The notes: generated by a model not told the origin, from the sequence alone. Positions 8,660 through 18,170 are shown, counted from the stretch's first letter. The stretch is DNA of 42,272 nt from Leptolyngbyaceae cyanobacterium M33_DOE_097 (GCA_015296075.1 DVDV01000108.1:1-42272), one strand, 5' to 3'. A program made the numbers and translations.

Positions 8660-9310
8660 CTAAAGGTGAATTTGACTCAGAATCAATTGCAGGCGATCGT
8701 AATCATCCTTAAGTAGCAAACTTAGCATTCGCCCCGCTTGCACGAGCCACGCGCGATCGCCCCGACGCAATTGATACACTTCCCGTAAAGTAGCGGCAAT
8801 CAGCGCCTCAGTCGGCGCATTTGTGAGTTGCATCAAGGTTCTCAAAAACTCAAGCTCGTTGGTGAAATCGATAATCTCATCCGTTGAGCAGCACAAAACA
8901 GCCTGGTGAATTTGAGGTGGACGCGGAGGTAAGTATTGTCTGACAACGGCGGTTGTTGCGTCTCCCCCCGTCTGAAACCCCGCGATCGCCGCCTTAAACT
9001 CAGTTTTGAGCATAGCAAAAATTTGCGGCTGTTGCTCGCGTAGCTCTTGCAGCGACAGCCCTAACGCGCGGGCCCGATGCACCGAATCAATCGGATTGGT
9101 TGTGACGTGATAAACCACTGCAAAGATTGTGTTGCCCGATTCTTCATCAAAGGATTTTACCCAACTGCCAAACGGCGGCATGACAGGAAACACCAAATCT
9201 TCAGGCTCTAGACATTGAGCTAAAAACTCAGTTGTCGAAGTTTCCGTCACTTCAGCGAAATGCTGAGGCGAGCGGTTTTGACTCACGCGTTGAGAGATAG
9301 GAAGGCGCAT
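8660..9310 (-). CDS. HAS-barrel domain protein
   Basis: This 216-residue soluble protein has a region at about 30-75 (EDLVFPVMPPFGSWVKSF, then NTIFAVVYHVTTNPIDSVHRARAL) typical of the HAS-barrel. That beta-barrel is found at the N-terminus of HerA-type and ATP-synthase-like ATPases. No Walker motif is present, so this is the barrel plus a helical C-terminal domain (about 80-216) without an ATPase. Stand-alone proteins of this type are common in cyanobacteria and uncharacterised. The ATG at 9310 is the first start. It precedes the antiporter gene on the same strand. Confidence 0.65.
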   Translation of the reverse strand: MRLPISQRVSQNRSPQHFAEVTETSTTEFLAQCLEPEDLVFPVMPPFGSWVKSFDEESGNTIFAVVYHVTTNPIDSVHRARALGLSLQELREQQPQIFAMLKTEFKAAIAGFQTGGDATTAVVRQYLPPRPPQIHQAVLCCSTDEIIDFTNELEFLRTLMQLTNAPTEALIAATLREVYQLRRGDRAWLVQAGRMLSLLLKDDYDRLQLILSQIHL

Positions 9311-9658
9311 AGGAGACGGAGCAAGACCGAATGGGAGCAGAATTCAGGATTTGACTGTGAAGTTAAGATTGGGAGTTTGTTGCCCTCAAAGCGCAAAGCA
9401 AATCACATAAATAACTTCATTGCTGTATCGGTTTGGCGTTGCCAAATCCTTTCACAAAGACCGCAATCCTAAAAAGAACCTCAATCCTTCATTCATTGTG
9501 CTGCAATTTTAATGGGAAGCAGCTCTTGCGATCGCAATCAGTTCATCTACTCAAACAATTTGTTGAGAACCTGTCATATAACCTATTCTTTATACAAAAA
9601 GAAATTTGATGAACTGACTCGCCACTTTCTGTTTAAGTCAGCACTTACAAGATAGTCC
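9311..9658. other. Intergenic region, no gene seen
   Basis: This spacer lies between ndhS and the HAS-barrel gene, both leftward. It is AT-rich with one small hairpin around 9430-9452 (TTTGGC/GCCAAA). No convincing open frame, RNA gene or repeat is visible. It probably contains the HAS-barrel promoter. Confidence 0.5.
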
Positions 9659-9853
9659 TTATTTCTTCTTTTTAGCCGCTGCTAAATCAACTTCTTCTAG
9701 CTCCGACAATCGAAAAGTGACTAATTTATCCCAATTTCCACCTTCAAAAAGAACCGCAGCTTTACCATCACTGACCCGCTGCACTAACCCTTGAAAGTGG
9801 TAGTAAGTATCGTTTGGGTTAATTACTTTAACTGTAGAACCGGGGAGAATCAT
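9659..9853 (-). CDS. ndhS: NDH-1 subunit NdhS
   Basis: This 64-residue protein has an SH3-like beta-barrel pattern ([54 protein letters not shown]) and a basic KKKK tail. It closely matches cyanobacterial NdhS (formerly DUF3252). NdhS is a peripheral subunit of the photosynthetic NDH-1 complex that helps dock reduced ferredoxin for cyclic electron flow. The length is usual for the cyanobacterial form, and there is no membrane segment. It lies 105 bp upstream of the rodA stop end, on the same strand, with no other NDH genes nearby. Confidence 0.92.
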   Translation of the reverse strand: MILPGSTVKVINPNDTYYHFQGLVQRVSDGKAAVLFEGGNWDKLVTFRLSELEEVDLAAAKKKK

Positions 9854-9958
9854 GGCTTATAGGCGTTGAAACTGTCTTCTTTAGCTTACGGCATGACTTC
9901 AAGTTTCATGCCATTTTGATGGAGAAATGAGGATTGAAATTTTCGATTTTCTCGATTA

Positions 9959-11236
9959 CTAATAACGAACTCTCTGGCGGAAGTTCGCAACCGACTCAAC
10001 TAGACCGATCGCAACAAAGTTGGTTAGCAAGGCTGAGCGTCCATAGCTAATAAACGGCAGAGGGATACCTGTAACAGGAGCCAACCCAATCGTCATGCCG
10101 ATATTGACGACTAACTGAAACAGCAACATAGAAAGTACGCCAACCGCCAACAAAGAGCCAAAATTGTCTTTTGCATTTTGAGCAATGATAACCAGGCGCA
10201 AACAAATCAACCAAAATACTGCCAGCAGAGCCATGCAGCCAACAAAGCCAAGTTCTTCACCGATCGCCGAGAAGATAAAGTCAGTGTGCTGCTCAGGAAT
10301 AAAATTTAACTGCGTCTGGGTGCCCTGGTTTAGCCCATGCCCCCAAAGCTGCCCGGAACCGATCGCAATTCGCGATTGAATCAGGTGATAACCACCACCC
10401 AGTGGATCTTTGTCAGGGTCAAGAAACAACACCAGACGGTCTTTTTGGTAGTCTTTGAGGACGTTATCCCAAAGAAAGTGACCTAAACCGCCACTCAGCA
10501 GGTTCACAACCAGGGTAGCGAGAGTGCCTAAGCGGTGCCAGGGCAACGTGCGCCAGGCAATTGCGCCGGTCAACACCACCCAAACCGCCGACACACCAAT
10601 AAACCAGGGCGACACGAAGGCCAGGTTGAAAAAGATGGTCGAAATAATCGGGGAGATCATCAGCACCAACCAACCAGGGTTGGCATTTCCCCAATAGAGC
10701 ATGCCAAGACTGATCGCCCCAAATACCAGGGAAGTTCCCAAATCGGGTTGAATGAAGACTAACCCCCAGGGAACCGCTGTCACCGCTAAGGCTCGCAACA
10801 TTGCAGGAATAGTGGAGGCGGTTCGCTCATGCAACATCGCTGCCAGGGTAATGATCACCCCGACTTTGGCAAACTCAGACGGTTGAATGTAAAAACCACC
10901 AATCGAGATCCAGCGTTGCGCCCCCAGAGCCGAGGTACCCACAAACATCACTGCCAAAAGCGACAGATTTGTAACTGCGTAAATCACCCACTTAAACTGC
11001 AACAAATACTCATACCGAGTTCTGGCGAGCAACAGGGCAAGAATTAAGCCAATGCCACCAATAATCCAGTGTTGCATCCAGTCCGTCCAACCCTGGTTTA
11101 GCTCGGCACTACGAATTAAGATGCCACCAAAGCCTGTGACGCCAACGATTAAAACAAGCAATGTCCAGTCAATATTCTGCCAGGGTTGAATTAAGGACTT
11201 CCATTGGATACGTTGCCAGATCGGACGTTGCAGCAT
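9959..11236 (-). CDS. rodA: Rod-shape determining protein RodA (SEDS glycosyltransferase)
   Basis: This 425-residue SEDS-family protein is counted from the ATG at 11236. A TTG 33 bp upstream would add 11 residues and is less likely. About ten membrane helices are visible. Family signatures include GAQRWISIGGFYIQPSEFAK, the FIQPDLGTSLVF loop with its conserved Asp, and PVTGIPLPFISYGRSALL near the C-terminus. RodA polymerises peptidoglycan glycan strands during lateral wall growth together with a class B PBP. It lies 78 bp downstream of the Mrp-type ATPase gene on the same strand, so cotranscription is likely. No mreBCD or PBP2 genes are adjacent. Confidence 0.93.
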   Translation of the reverse strand: MLQRPIWQRIQWKSLIQPWQNIDWTLLVLIVGVTGFGGILIRSAELNQGWTDWMQHWIIGGIGLILALLLARTRYEYLLQFKWVIYAVTNLSLLAVMFVGTSALGAQRWISIGGFYIQPSEFAKVGVIITLAAMLHERTASTIPAMLRALAVTAVPWGLVFIQPDLGTSLVFGAISLGMLYWGNANPGWLVLMISPIISTIFFNLAFVSPWFIGVSAVWVVLTGAIAWRTLPWHRLGTLATLVVNLLSGGLGHFLWDNVLKDYQKDRLVLFLDPDKDPLGGGYHLIQSRIAIGSGQLWGHGLNQGTQTQLNFIPEQHTDFIFSAIGEELGFVGCMALLAVFWLICLRLVIIAQNAKDNFGSLLAVGVLSMLLFQLVVNIGMTIGLAPVTGIPLPFISYGRSALLTNFVAIGLVESVANFRQRVRY

Positions 11237-11314
11237 GGGCGTAGGGATGGGTGAAGTTAGAAATAACAAAAAGAAAACGATCGCGATCGTTCCTTGATAG
11301 CAATCATCTTCGCT

Positions 11315-12385
11315 CTATGCTAAGGCAGCAACGGACACTTTTGCGGCAATTTGTTGAGCGATCGCGGTTAAGGCTTTAGCTGAGGCGCTTTCGGGTTCGG
11401 CAACCACAATCGGAATGCCGCGATCGCCCCCATCTCGCAGCGCAATCTCTAGCGGCACACAGCCTAAAAGTGGCACACCCAGCTCGGTTGCCGCCTTTTC
11501 GCCACCTTGAGAACCGAAAATATCATATTGGCGATCGGGCATGTCTGGCGGAATGAAATAACTCATGTTTTCAACAATACCCAGGACATTCACCCCAAGC
11601 TGCTGAAACATCTTTAACCCCCGGCGCGAATCGGATAACGCGACATTTTGAGGCGTTGTGACAATCACTGCCCCCGCCATCGGCACCGCCTGCGCCAGCG
11701 TGAGTTGAGCATCCCCCGTTCCCGGTGGCATATCGACAATCAAATAATCGAGGGCGCCCCACTGCACTTGATAAAGAAACTGACGAATGATGCCATTTAG
11801 CATGGGGCCACGCCAAATCACAGGTTGGTCTTTATCAATCAAAAAACCCATCGAGACGAGTTTGACCCCGTGGTTAAAGGCAGGCTCCAGCTCTTCGCCG
11901 TTTTCGCCCTGGCGCACGACCACACCGCCCCCTTCTAAGCCCAGCATGATCGGCGTGTTAGGGCCATAAATATCCGCATCGATCAAGCCGACTTTTGCCC
12001 CCGATTGGGCCAAGGCCACAGCCACATTCACGGCGACTGTGCTTTTACCAACGCCACCCTTACCACTGGAGATGGCAATAATATTTTTTACTCCGTCAAT
12101 CCCGGCGCGATCGGGTAAGCCTTTTTGCTGAGGTGTCTCAGCGGTCACTTCGACATCAACCTGAGCCACCCCCGGCAGGGTTTTTACCGCTCTTTCGCAA
12201 TCTTCTACGATGAATTGGCGTAACGGGCAGGCGGGCGTTGTCAAAACCAGCGTGAAGCTGACAGCACCCCCCTCAACCTTGACGTTACGAATCATGTTCA
12301 AATCGACCAGGCTTTTACGCAGCTCAGGGTCTTGAACGGGTTTAAGAACCTGCAAAACGGATTCAGGCGTTAGGGTATCGAGCAT
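11315..12385 (-). CDS. mrp: Mrp/ApbC-type iron-sulfur carrier P-loop ATPase
   Basis: This is counted from the ATG at 12385 (356 aa), giving MLDTLTPESVLQ as usual for the family. GTG and TTG codons farther upstream are less likely. Residues 1-80 form a MIP18/DUF59-type domain. The P-loop GKGGVGKSTVAVNVA and switch motifs DADIYGPNTP and DMPPGTGD follow. The protein is thought to bind and transfer Fe-S clusters. The usual CPxC near the C-terminus is absent. In its place is VENMSYFIPPDMPDRQYDIFG, which I remember as normal in cyanobacterial homologues. It lies upstream of rodA in the same direction and downstream of the nrdJ terminator. Confidence 0.9.
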   Translation of the reverse strand: MLDTLTPESVLQVLKPVQDPELRKSLVDLNMIRNVKVEGGAVSFTLVLTTPACPLRQFIVEDCERAVKTLPGVAQVDVEVTAETPQQKGLPDRAGIDGVKNIIAISSGKGGVGKSTVAVNVAVALAQSGAKVGLIDADIYGPNTPIMLGLEGGGVVVRQGENGEELEPAFNHGVKLVSMGFLIDKDQPVIWRGPMLNGIIRQFLYQVQWGALDYLIVDMPPGTGDAQLTLAQAVPMAGAVIVTTPQNVALSDSRRGLKMFQQLGVNVLGIVENMSYFIPPDMPDRQYDIFGSQGGEKAATELGVPLLGCVPLEIALRDGGDRGIPIVVAEPESASAKALTAIAQQIAAKVSVAALA

Positions 12386-12490
12386 TTTGGGTGAGCGATC
12401 GCCAATTAATAAAGTTTCCTGAATGATCTTATCGCTATCGTTCACCAAGTGACGGCAACAACTTAGAGGAATTGTTTGGGATGTACATCA

Positions 12491-12524
12491 ATAAAATAGG
12501 GGCATTGTAGAAAATGCCCCTATT
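12491..12524 (-). terminator. Rho-independent terminator of nrdJ
   Basis: AATAGGGGCATT and AATGCCCCTATT form a perfect 12-bp stem with a 6-nt loop. On the minus strand the stem is followed by TTTTATTG, as expected for a terminator just after the nrdJ stop codon. It isolates nrdJ from the mrp-rodA unit. Confidence 0.85.
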
Positions 12525-12546
12525 CAAACGCTTTATTTAGTCAAGC

Positions 12547-14874
12547 CTACTTCTGCTCAGGCAACATACACTTGTCGCTATCGCAGCCTGCTGGCCCTTC
12601 AGTTAAGCTAAAGCCCTGGTCATAGCGACTCAGCGCCGCATAAAAATCGGTTGTGCGCTGGCGCGTTTTCACTTCCTGCTGCAACCGGAGATAGGTTTCG
12701 CGATCGATCTTCTCAAACGGCAACCGGGGGAACGGCGCATCAAATCGAGCCAGCAAGGCTGCACTGATGTAACCTTCATCATTTGCGATCGCCTGGGCAA
12801 TGCGACGACCCAATGGCTCGATCTCAGCTTCGGTCAACTCCAGGGTGGCGCTGGTATTGTGGGCTGTGTAGTGGGTCTGCACCTGCATGTAAAAGTCAAA
12901 CTGAGCCAACGCCGAAAATTGCTCAATTGGAATCTCATCGGCTCCCGGCAAGTTTGCCCATGACACCTCAACCGGAATCTCGACGAGCCACTCGGTACAA
13001 CGTGGATCAAAGGGATCATTCAGCAGATTACCTTGCTCATCCTTATCAGACTGAGATGGCACAATGCTGTAGCCGTAGTCGAGGCAAGCCAACGCAACCG
13101 GGTCGTTTTTGCGGAAAGTGATGCGACGAATAAACCGTTGCGCTTTGGGTGGGTGCCAACCCGGAGAAGCCCCCGTCAGCAGAGATTTTGTCCCCGCAGG
13201 CTGCACAGTCGTGCAACGGTTCGGACGCTTCAGGTTGTGGCGATCGCAATACTCCCACACTGTCTGATGCACTGCCGACTTCCAGAGATGGAGATATTCA
13301 CGTTCGCGCTCTTTGAACTCTAAACCCGTCACTGTGTCGGGGCGTCCGGCTTGCCACCAGCGCAGCCACTCAACCCCAAAAGCATGCACAAAGAAGTCAA
13401 ACAAGCCCGTGAAGGAGACCCCAACAATCGGATCTAACTCACGAGACTTTTGATAACGCGGCTCATTAAAGCGATGGTTGAGCAACGCTGCAACTGATAA
13501 AGCACCTGCTTTAAATGCTTCAATCTGTTCATCAAAATTCTGAGGATCTAGCCGATTGAGGTGAACTTCGGCCAGGTTGCAGTGAAAGTCGGCCCCTAAG
13601 ATCTCCCCACAAGGATTTAGACCATAGCGTTGCAAGCGATGCGCCAACTCATCAGCAGGCATCTGAGGATAGTGACTTTGCAGCCATTCAGCCGCTTTGC
13701 CCTGGTTGTAGGCTTGCAGAAACGCTAGGCGCAGTTCTGGTGTGGTGAGCAGGTCACAGTTCGAGCGAGCGATCGCCTCTGGTGCGTACTGAATTGCCCC
13801 TTCCCCTGAATAAAACTGCTTGCGTACCGCATCAATGCACTCGTCTTCAGTCGGCTTGTGGTGAAAGACACGCGTGTGGTTTGCCATCCGCAACGCATCA
13901 CGCTCAGGGTCAATCCGCCAGTTACCCGACTCATCTTGCTGCCAGAGATTTTCTTTCGCACCGGCAAACGCATCATCGCTACTAATGCCCTGACGCATGC
14001 CCGCCGATCGCCGAATGTTACCTGCCACTACTGTCGCTGCCGCTTCATCAATTAACAAGCAGCACTCAATTGAGGTGAGTTGGCGACCATTTGCCCGATT
14101 CAAAATAGCGGCACAACGCTCATAGAGTCCCGGTAAGCGAATTGGGTTTGCGACCCCCCCGAACCCTTTCAAAATCTCACCTTCAGCCCGCACATCACTC
14201 AGATCGACAACGACCTGCACCGGACCGTTAAACCGCTCGTCTGAAGCAAGTTCTAATAAGGCCTGATACGACTGCACCCATCCCTGACGGCTATCACCCA
14301 CAAAAATCTGCACGCGATCGCCAGCAACCACCACTTCGGTTATTTCGCGCCGTTGCTCAGGAGATGTCACACCAATATTGCCAGCCAAGGCAACCTGCAA
14401 CTGATTTCGAATCACGGGCAACTGATTAATGTAGCGCGGCTCTAAAATTGCCCCCGTTCCACAGCCCATCATGGCGAGATCCATCATCAAGCCAAAAGCA
14501 CGCCAATCAATCACATTCGTGCTAGTGCAGTTGTAAGCCCCCGAAAAATTCTCTGGTTTGCGAATCCAATCTGTGCCGCCAACCCACAGCCACCGTCCCG
14601 AAGGTAAACTCTTTAACTCTTGCTGCATGCGGCGGAGCAAGTCAGCCTCTTCTGCGCTCAGGTTGCCTAACTCGACCAACCCCTGCGTTGTTCGCTGAAT
14701 CACATCCTCTAATGGTTCGCGAGCGCCATCTTGACGACGGCTATAGGTGCGGTAGAACACAGGGTTTGCCGTTGGAGCCGTCTCCGGAAACTGGATAGCA
14801 GTCTCACCTGTTATCAGAGAACTCGGATCGTTCGACAACTGAGATGAGCGAATGTGATTAAGTTCTTGAACCAT
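12547..14874 (-). CDS. nrdJ: Adenosylcobalamin-dependent (class II) ribonucleotide reductase
   Basis: This 775-residue enzyme reduces ribonucleotides to deoxyribonucleotides using a B12-generated radical. Visible features are the N-terminal redox cysteine segment (GAYNCTSTNV) and the active-site loop NPCGEILGADFHCNLAEV with radical Cys and Glu. The loop PAGTKSLLTGASPG lies near the substrate phosphates. The C-terminal pair CDSDKC just before the end should pass electrons from thioredoxin. The length fits monomeric cyanobacterial NrdJ. No intein interrupts it, although cyanobacterial RNRs often carry one. No partner subunit lies nearby, as expected for class II. The gene is monocistronic and ends at the terminator at 12491-12524. 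Confidence 0.93.
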   Translation of the reverse strand: MVQELNHIRSSQLSNDPSSLITGETAIQFPETAPTANPVFYRTYSRRQDGAREPLEDVIQRTTQGLVELGNLSAEEADLLRRMQQELKSLPSGRWLWVGGTDWIRKPENFSGAYNCTSTNVIDWRAFGLMMDLAMMGCGTGAILEPRYINQLPVIRNQLQVALAGNIGVTSPEQRREITEVVVAGDRVQIFVGDSRQGWVQSYQALLELASDERFNGPVQVVVDLSDVRAEGEILKGFGGVANPIRLPGLYERCAAILNRANGRQLTSIECCLLIDEAAATVVAGNIRRSAGMRQGISSDDAFAGAKENLWQQDESGNWRIDPERDALRMANHTRVFHHKPTEDECIDAVRKQFYSGEGAIQYAPEAIARSNCDLLTTPELRLAFLQAYNQGKAAEWLQSHYPQMPADELAHRLQRYGLNPCGEILGADFHCNLAEVHLNRLDPQNFDEQIEAFKAGALSVAALLNHRFNEPRYQKSRELDPIVGVSFTGLFDFFVHAFGVEWLRWWQAGRPDTVTGLEFKEREREYLHLWKSAVHQTVWEYCDRHNLKRPNRCTTVQPAGTKSLLTGASPGWHPPKAQRFIRRITFRKNDPVALACLDYGYSIVPSQSDKDEQGNLLNDPFDPRCTEWLVEIPVEVSWANLPGADEIPIEQFSALAQFDFYMQVQTHYTAHNTSATLELTEAEIEPLGRRIAQAIANDEGYISAALLARFDAPFPRLPFEKIDRETYLRLQQEVKTRQRTTDFYAALSRYDQGFSLTEGPAGCDSDKCMLPEQK

Positions 14875-15262
14875 AGGAACGTTTGCCTTGCGACTAGATC
14901 TGGGTGCTGAGGATGCCTATCTACACTATCAGTAGGGGCTATCCGTAGAGTTGTAGCACAAAAACCCAATTTTGCGATCGCCAAAGAGATCTCATCGCTT
15001 CGCTTCTTTCTCCTGATCTGCGCCTGATCTCTTCTCTATTCTGACTCGTCTTCTCTCTTCCCTCTGCTCCCTCCTATTTGTCTCTCCCGCCCTTCTTGCC
15101 CATTCGATTCTCTCCTAAAATCTCCTCCCCTCGTTTTCCAGACACCTATCTCAGGTCGAATCCCAAGTTGGAGTCTTTCTTGCAAAATAAGATGAGATTA
15201 AATCTGAACCCAGGAAATATCCTGTGGTAGAGTCGAAGCAATTTCCCTGCTGCGGTGTGATT
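14875..15262. other. nrdJ-malQ divergent spacer with polypyrimidine tract
   Basis: This spacer holds the divergent promoters of nrdJ and malQ. Positions 15001-15110 are about 83% pyrimidine on the plus strand by my count (91 of 110), with many TCTC/CTTCC units. No open frame is supported there. I looked for the conserved core of a cobalamin riboswitch upstream of nrdJ and did not find one. Confidence 0.6.
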
Positions 15263-16795
15263 ATGGCCCAACCGATCAAGTTTTCTCTGGCGCAATGTCG
15301 TGTAAGCGGTATTTTGTTGCACCCGTCTTCGTTGCCCAGCCGATTTGGAATAGGCAGTATTGGGGCAAGAGCGCGCCGCTTTGTTGACTTTTTAGCCGAT
15401 ACCGGACAACAGATTTGGCAAGTCTTACCCCTGGGGCCAACTGGATTTGGCAACTCACCTTATATGTGCTATTCAGCGATGGCTGGCAACCCGCTGCTGA
15501 TTAGCTTGGAAAGCATTCGTGACTACGGCTTTTTGTCAGATGACGACTTCCATGGCGTGCCTGATTTTTCAAGCGATCGCGTAGACTTCGACGCTGTGAT
15601 CCAATACAAAATGCCGCTGCTGCGCAAAGCCTGTAACAACTTCATGCAGTATGCCTCGCATGACTATCGGGAGGCGTTCAACGCATTCTGTTATCAAAAA
15701 GGTTACTGGCTCGACGACTACGCTTTATTTATGGCGCTTAAGCTCGACCAAAACAACTTGCCCTGGAACCAGTGGGAACCTGAATTGGCTCACCGCAAGC
15801 CTGAAATGCTGGAAAAAGCGCGGTTTCGGTTAGCTGATGAAATTACTTTTCAGAAATATATCCAGTTTGAGTTTTCACGTCAGTGGACGGAGTTAAAGCA
15901 GTACGCCAATTCGCGCGGCGTATTTATTGTGGGAGACATCCCAATCTATGTGGCACACGATAGTGCAGATGTCTGGTCGCGTCCAGAGAACTTCTCGCTC
16001 GATGCCCGGACGGGCGAACCCGCCATGATGGCCGGAGTACCACCTGACTACTTCAGCGCAACAGGTCAGCTCTGGGGCAACCCGATTTATAACTGGGCCA
16101 GGTTGCAAAAGACAGGCTTCAAATGGTGGATTGAGCGATTCAGAGCGCTGCTCGATTACGTTGACTATATTCGCATCGATCATTTTCGGGGGTTTGAGTC
16201 GTTTTGGGCGGTGCCAAAGGGCGCACCCAATGCCATGAAGGGACGCTGGATACAAGCCAGAGGTCGCGCCTTTTTTGAAGCCCTGCGGCAAGAATTGGGC
16301 GATCTGCCAGTGATGGCAGAAGACTTAGGGGTAATTACGCCAGAGGTTGATGCGCTGCGCGATCGCTTCGATTTTCCTGGCATGAAAGTGCTGCAATTTG
16401 CATTTGGCTCTGACCCCGCCAATCCTTTTTTGCCATTTAACTATGTGCGCAACTGCGTGGTGTATACCGGCACGCACGATAACGACACGACAGTAGGTTG
16501 GTTTGAAAAAGCGAATGACTACGAGCGCTCAAACCTCTTAAGCTACATCGGTGGAGTTGCCGAAGATGGGGTTCACTGGGATCTGATTCGACTGGCCCTC
16601 AGCTCGATCGCCAATGTTGCGATCCTCCCCTTGCAAGATGTCCTCGGCCTCGGCTCTGAAGCCCGAATGAACTTCCCCAGCGTGGCAGAAGGCAACTGGG
16701 GTTGGCGTTTCCACATGGAAGACCTGACCCATGAAAGCCAAGACCGCTTGCGCCATTTAACCCGGTTATTGGGTCGAGCACCTCTGCATTGGTAA
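15263..16795 (+). CDS. malQ: 4-alpha-glucanotransferase (amylomaltase, disproportionating enzyme)
   Basis: This GH77 enzyme moves malto-oligosaccharide units between glucans in glycogen metabolism. The ATG at 15263 gives 510 residues starting MAQPIKFS. A GTG 39 bp upstream would add 13 poorly conserved residues. Signatures are RVSGILLHPSSLPSRFGIG near the start, DIPIYVAHDSADVW, the nucleophile Asp in YIRIDHFRGFESFW, the acid/base Glu in VMAEDLG, and the stabilising Asp in YTGTHDNDTTVGW. The length matches bacterial amylomaltases. It stands alone, with nadA following after 371 bp of repeat-bearing spacer. Confidence 0.95.
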   Translation: MAQPIKFSLAQCRVSGILLHPSSLPSRFGIGSIGARARRFVDFLADTGQQIWQVLPLGPTGFGNSPYMCYSAMAGNPLLISLESIRDYGFLSDDDFHGVPDFSSDRVDFDAVIQYKMPLLRKACNNFMQYASHDYREAFNAFCYQKGYWLDDYALFMALKLDQNNLPWNQWEPELAHRKPEMLEKARFRLADEITFQKYIQFEFSRQWTELKQYANSRGVFIVGDIPIYVAHDSADVWSRPENFSLDARTGEPAMMAGVPPDYFSATGQLWGNPIYNWARLQKTGFKWWIERFRALLDYVDYIRIDHFRGFESFWAVPKGAPNAMKGRWIQARGRAFFEALRQELGDLPVMAEDLGVITPEVDALRDRFDFPGMKVLQFAFGSDPANPFLPFNYVRNCVVYTGTHDNDTTVGWFEKANDYERSNLLSYIGGVAEDGVHWDLIRLALSSIANVAILPLQDVLGLGSEARMNFPSVAEGNWGWRFHMEDLTHESQDRLRHLTRLLGRAPLHW

Positions 16796-16830
16796 GGCGC
16801 TGTTCAGCAGTGATGTTGCTTTTTCAACGT

Positions 16831-16978
16831 GGCTGTAGCAGCCGGCGTTGCTGAATGTATATATGATTTTTGGATCAGCATCCCTATGCTAGGGGCGTTT
16901 CGCGTTCGCGTAGCGTTCCACCGGAGACAACGCCCTTACAGAATTCATACGCCCAATCAGCAACGCCTAGCAGCCCTC
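16831..16978. repeat. MITE-like element with 11-bp terminal inverted repeats
   Basis: GGCGTTGCTGA at 16844-16854 is repeated inverted as TCAGCAACGCC at 16957-16967. The interior has a second pair (GGGGCGTT near 16893 against AACGCCCT near 16929) and the segment TTTCGCGTTCGCGTAGCGTT. There is no coding capacity, which suits a small non-autonomous repeat. GGCGTTGCTGA ends are common in cyanobacterial repeats and IS ends, from memory. The rest of the 16796-17166 spacer shows only a TATAAT at 17126-17131 that may serve nadA. Confidence 0.6.
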
Positions 16979-17166
16979 AATGATTTGTGAAATGAGAGAG
17001 GTGGAGTGAGAAGGTTTGCTTCGAGAACTTTCTCGCAATCCAGATAGGATCGCCATAGTCGGCATCGGTTTTGGCCGTGTCGGCGCGATGCGATCGGTAT
17101 AGCCCCTAATTTTGGTAAAAACAACTATAATTCAAAGTACGTTACTCGCTCAAAAGGGGCTGCTTT

Positions 17167-18132
17167 GTGTTTACGACGACGTTCTCCAAACCTGCTACTG
17201 ACCGGATTCCCCACGATTTATTTACAGCCATCAGCGACCTTAAGCAAGAACTCAATGCGGTTATTTTGGCGCACTACTACCAAGATGCCGACATTCAAGA
17301 TATTGCCGACTACATTGGCGATTCTTTGGGGCTTTCACGCAAAGCAGCTAACACCGACGCAGAAGTGATTGTTTTTGCCGGAGTTCACTTTATGGCAGAA
17401 ACCGCAAAAATTTTGAACCCCGACAAACTTGTATTGTTGCCTGATCTTAATGCCGGTTGTTCGCTGGCTGATAGCTGCCCGCCGGACAAATTTGCTGAAT
17501 TTAAAGCAGCGCATCCCGATCACCTCGTGATCTCCTATATCAACTGCACCGCCGAGATTAAAGCACTCAGCGATATCATTTGCACCAGTTCCAATGCGGT
17601 GCAAATCGTGCGCCAAATTCCAGCCGATCAGCCAATCATTTTTGCGCCCGATCGCAACCTCGGCAAATATGTGATCGAGCAAACAGGGCGTGACATGGTG
17701 CTTTGGGACGGCAGTTGCATGGTGCATGAAACGTTTTCTGAGAAGAAAATGGTGCAACTCAAGATGGAGCATCCCGAAGCAGAGGCGATCGCGCATCCTG
17801 AGTGCGAACCGTCTGTTTTGCGACATGCTAGTTATATCGGCTCGACCACAGCACTGCTCAACTATGTGCAACAGAGCCAGAGCCAATCATTTATCGTGGC
17901 AACTGAACCAGGTATTTTGCACCAGATGCAAAAGTCAGCCCCCGATAAAATCTATATTCCAGCCCCCCCGTTGAATAACTGCGCCTGCAACGAGTGCCCT
18001 CACATGCGGCTTAACACCCTGGAAAAGCTGTATTTGTGTATGAAAAATCGCACCCCCGAAATTACTTTGCCCGAAGCAACACGAATCGCAGCTCTTAAAC
18101 CGATTCAACGCATGTTAGAGATGAGTGCTTAA
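17167..18132 (+). CDS. nadA: Quinolinate synthase NadA
   Basis: This 321-residue enzyme condenses iminoaspartate with dihydroxyacetone phosphate to give quinolinate for NAD synthesis. The GTG start at 17167 has AGGGG seven nucleotides upstream. Motifs are [47 protein letters not shown] (Cys98, Cys103), HPEC (Cys213) and [11 protein letters not shown] (Cys272-277). These supply the ligands of the oxygen-sensitive [4Fe-4S] cluster. The length and lack of an extra domain are normal. A strong palindromic terminator follows 14 bp after the stop. No nadB or nadC is adjacent. Confidence 0.95.
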   Translation: MFTTTFSKPATDRIPHDLFTAISDLKQELNAVILAHYYQDADIQDIADYIGDSLGLSRKAANTDAEVIVFAGVHFMAETAKILNPDKLVLLPDLNAGCSLADSCPPDKFAEFKAAHPDHLVISYINCTAEIKALSDIICTSSNAVQIVRQIPADQPIIFAPDRNLGKYVIEQTGRDMVLWDGSCMVHETFSEKKMVQLKMEHPEAEAIAHPECEPSVLRHASYIGSTTALLNYVQQSQSQSFIVATEPGILHQMQKSAPDKIYIPAPPLNNCACNECPHMRLNTLEKLYLCMKNRTPEITLPEATRIAALKPIQRMLEMSA

Positions 18133-18146
18133 TCATTACCAAAAGT

Positions 18147-18170
18147 AAAAGCCCGGTTAACCGGGCTTTT
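18147..18170. terminator. Bidirectional-looking terminator after nadA
   Basis: AAAAGCCCGG-TTAA-CCGGGCTTTT is a perfect palindrome with a GC-rich 6-bp core and A/T tracts on both flanks. It can therefore stop transcription of nadA from the left and leftward transcription from the 18466-19569 region. Confidence 0.88.

Noticed and set aside
9893-9917. GGCATGA/TCATGCC hairpin as rodA or ndhS terminator
   Set aside because: The stem is short and no T tract follows on the minus strand.
12547-14874. Intein in nrdJ
   Set aside because: The coding sequence runs without insertion through the active-site loops, and the length is normal.
14875-15000. Possible cobalamin riboswitch upstream of nrdJ
   Set aside because: The conserved core and flanking helices are not recognisable on the minus strand.
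17103-17131. Full sigma-70 promoter for nadA
   Set aside because: A TATAAT is present at 17126-17131, but no fitting -35 element lies 16-18 nt upstream.
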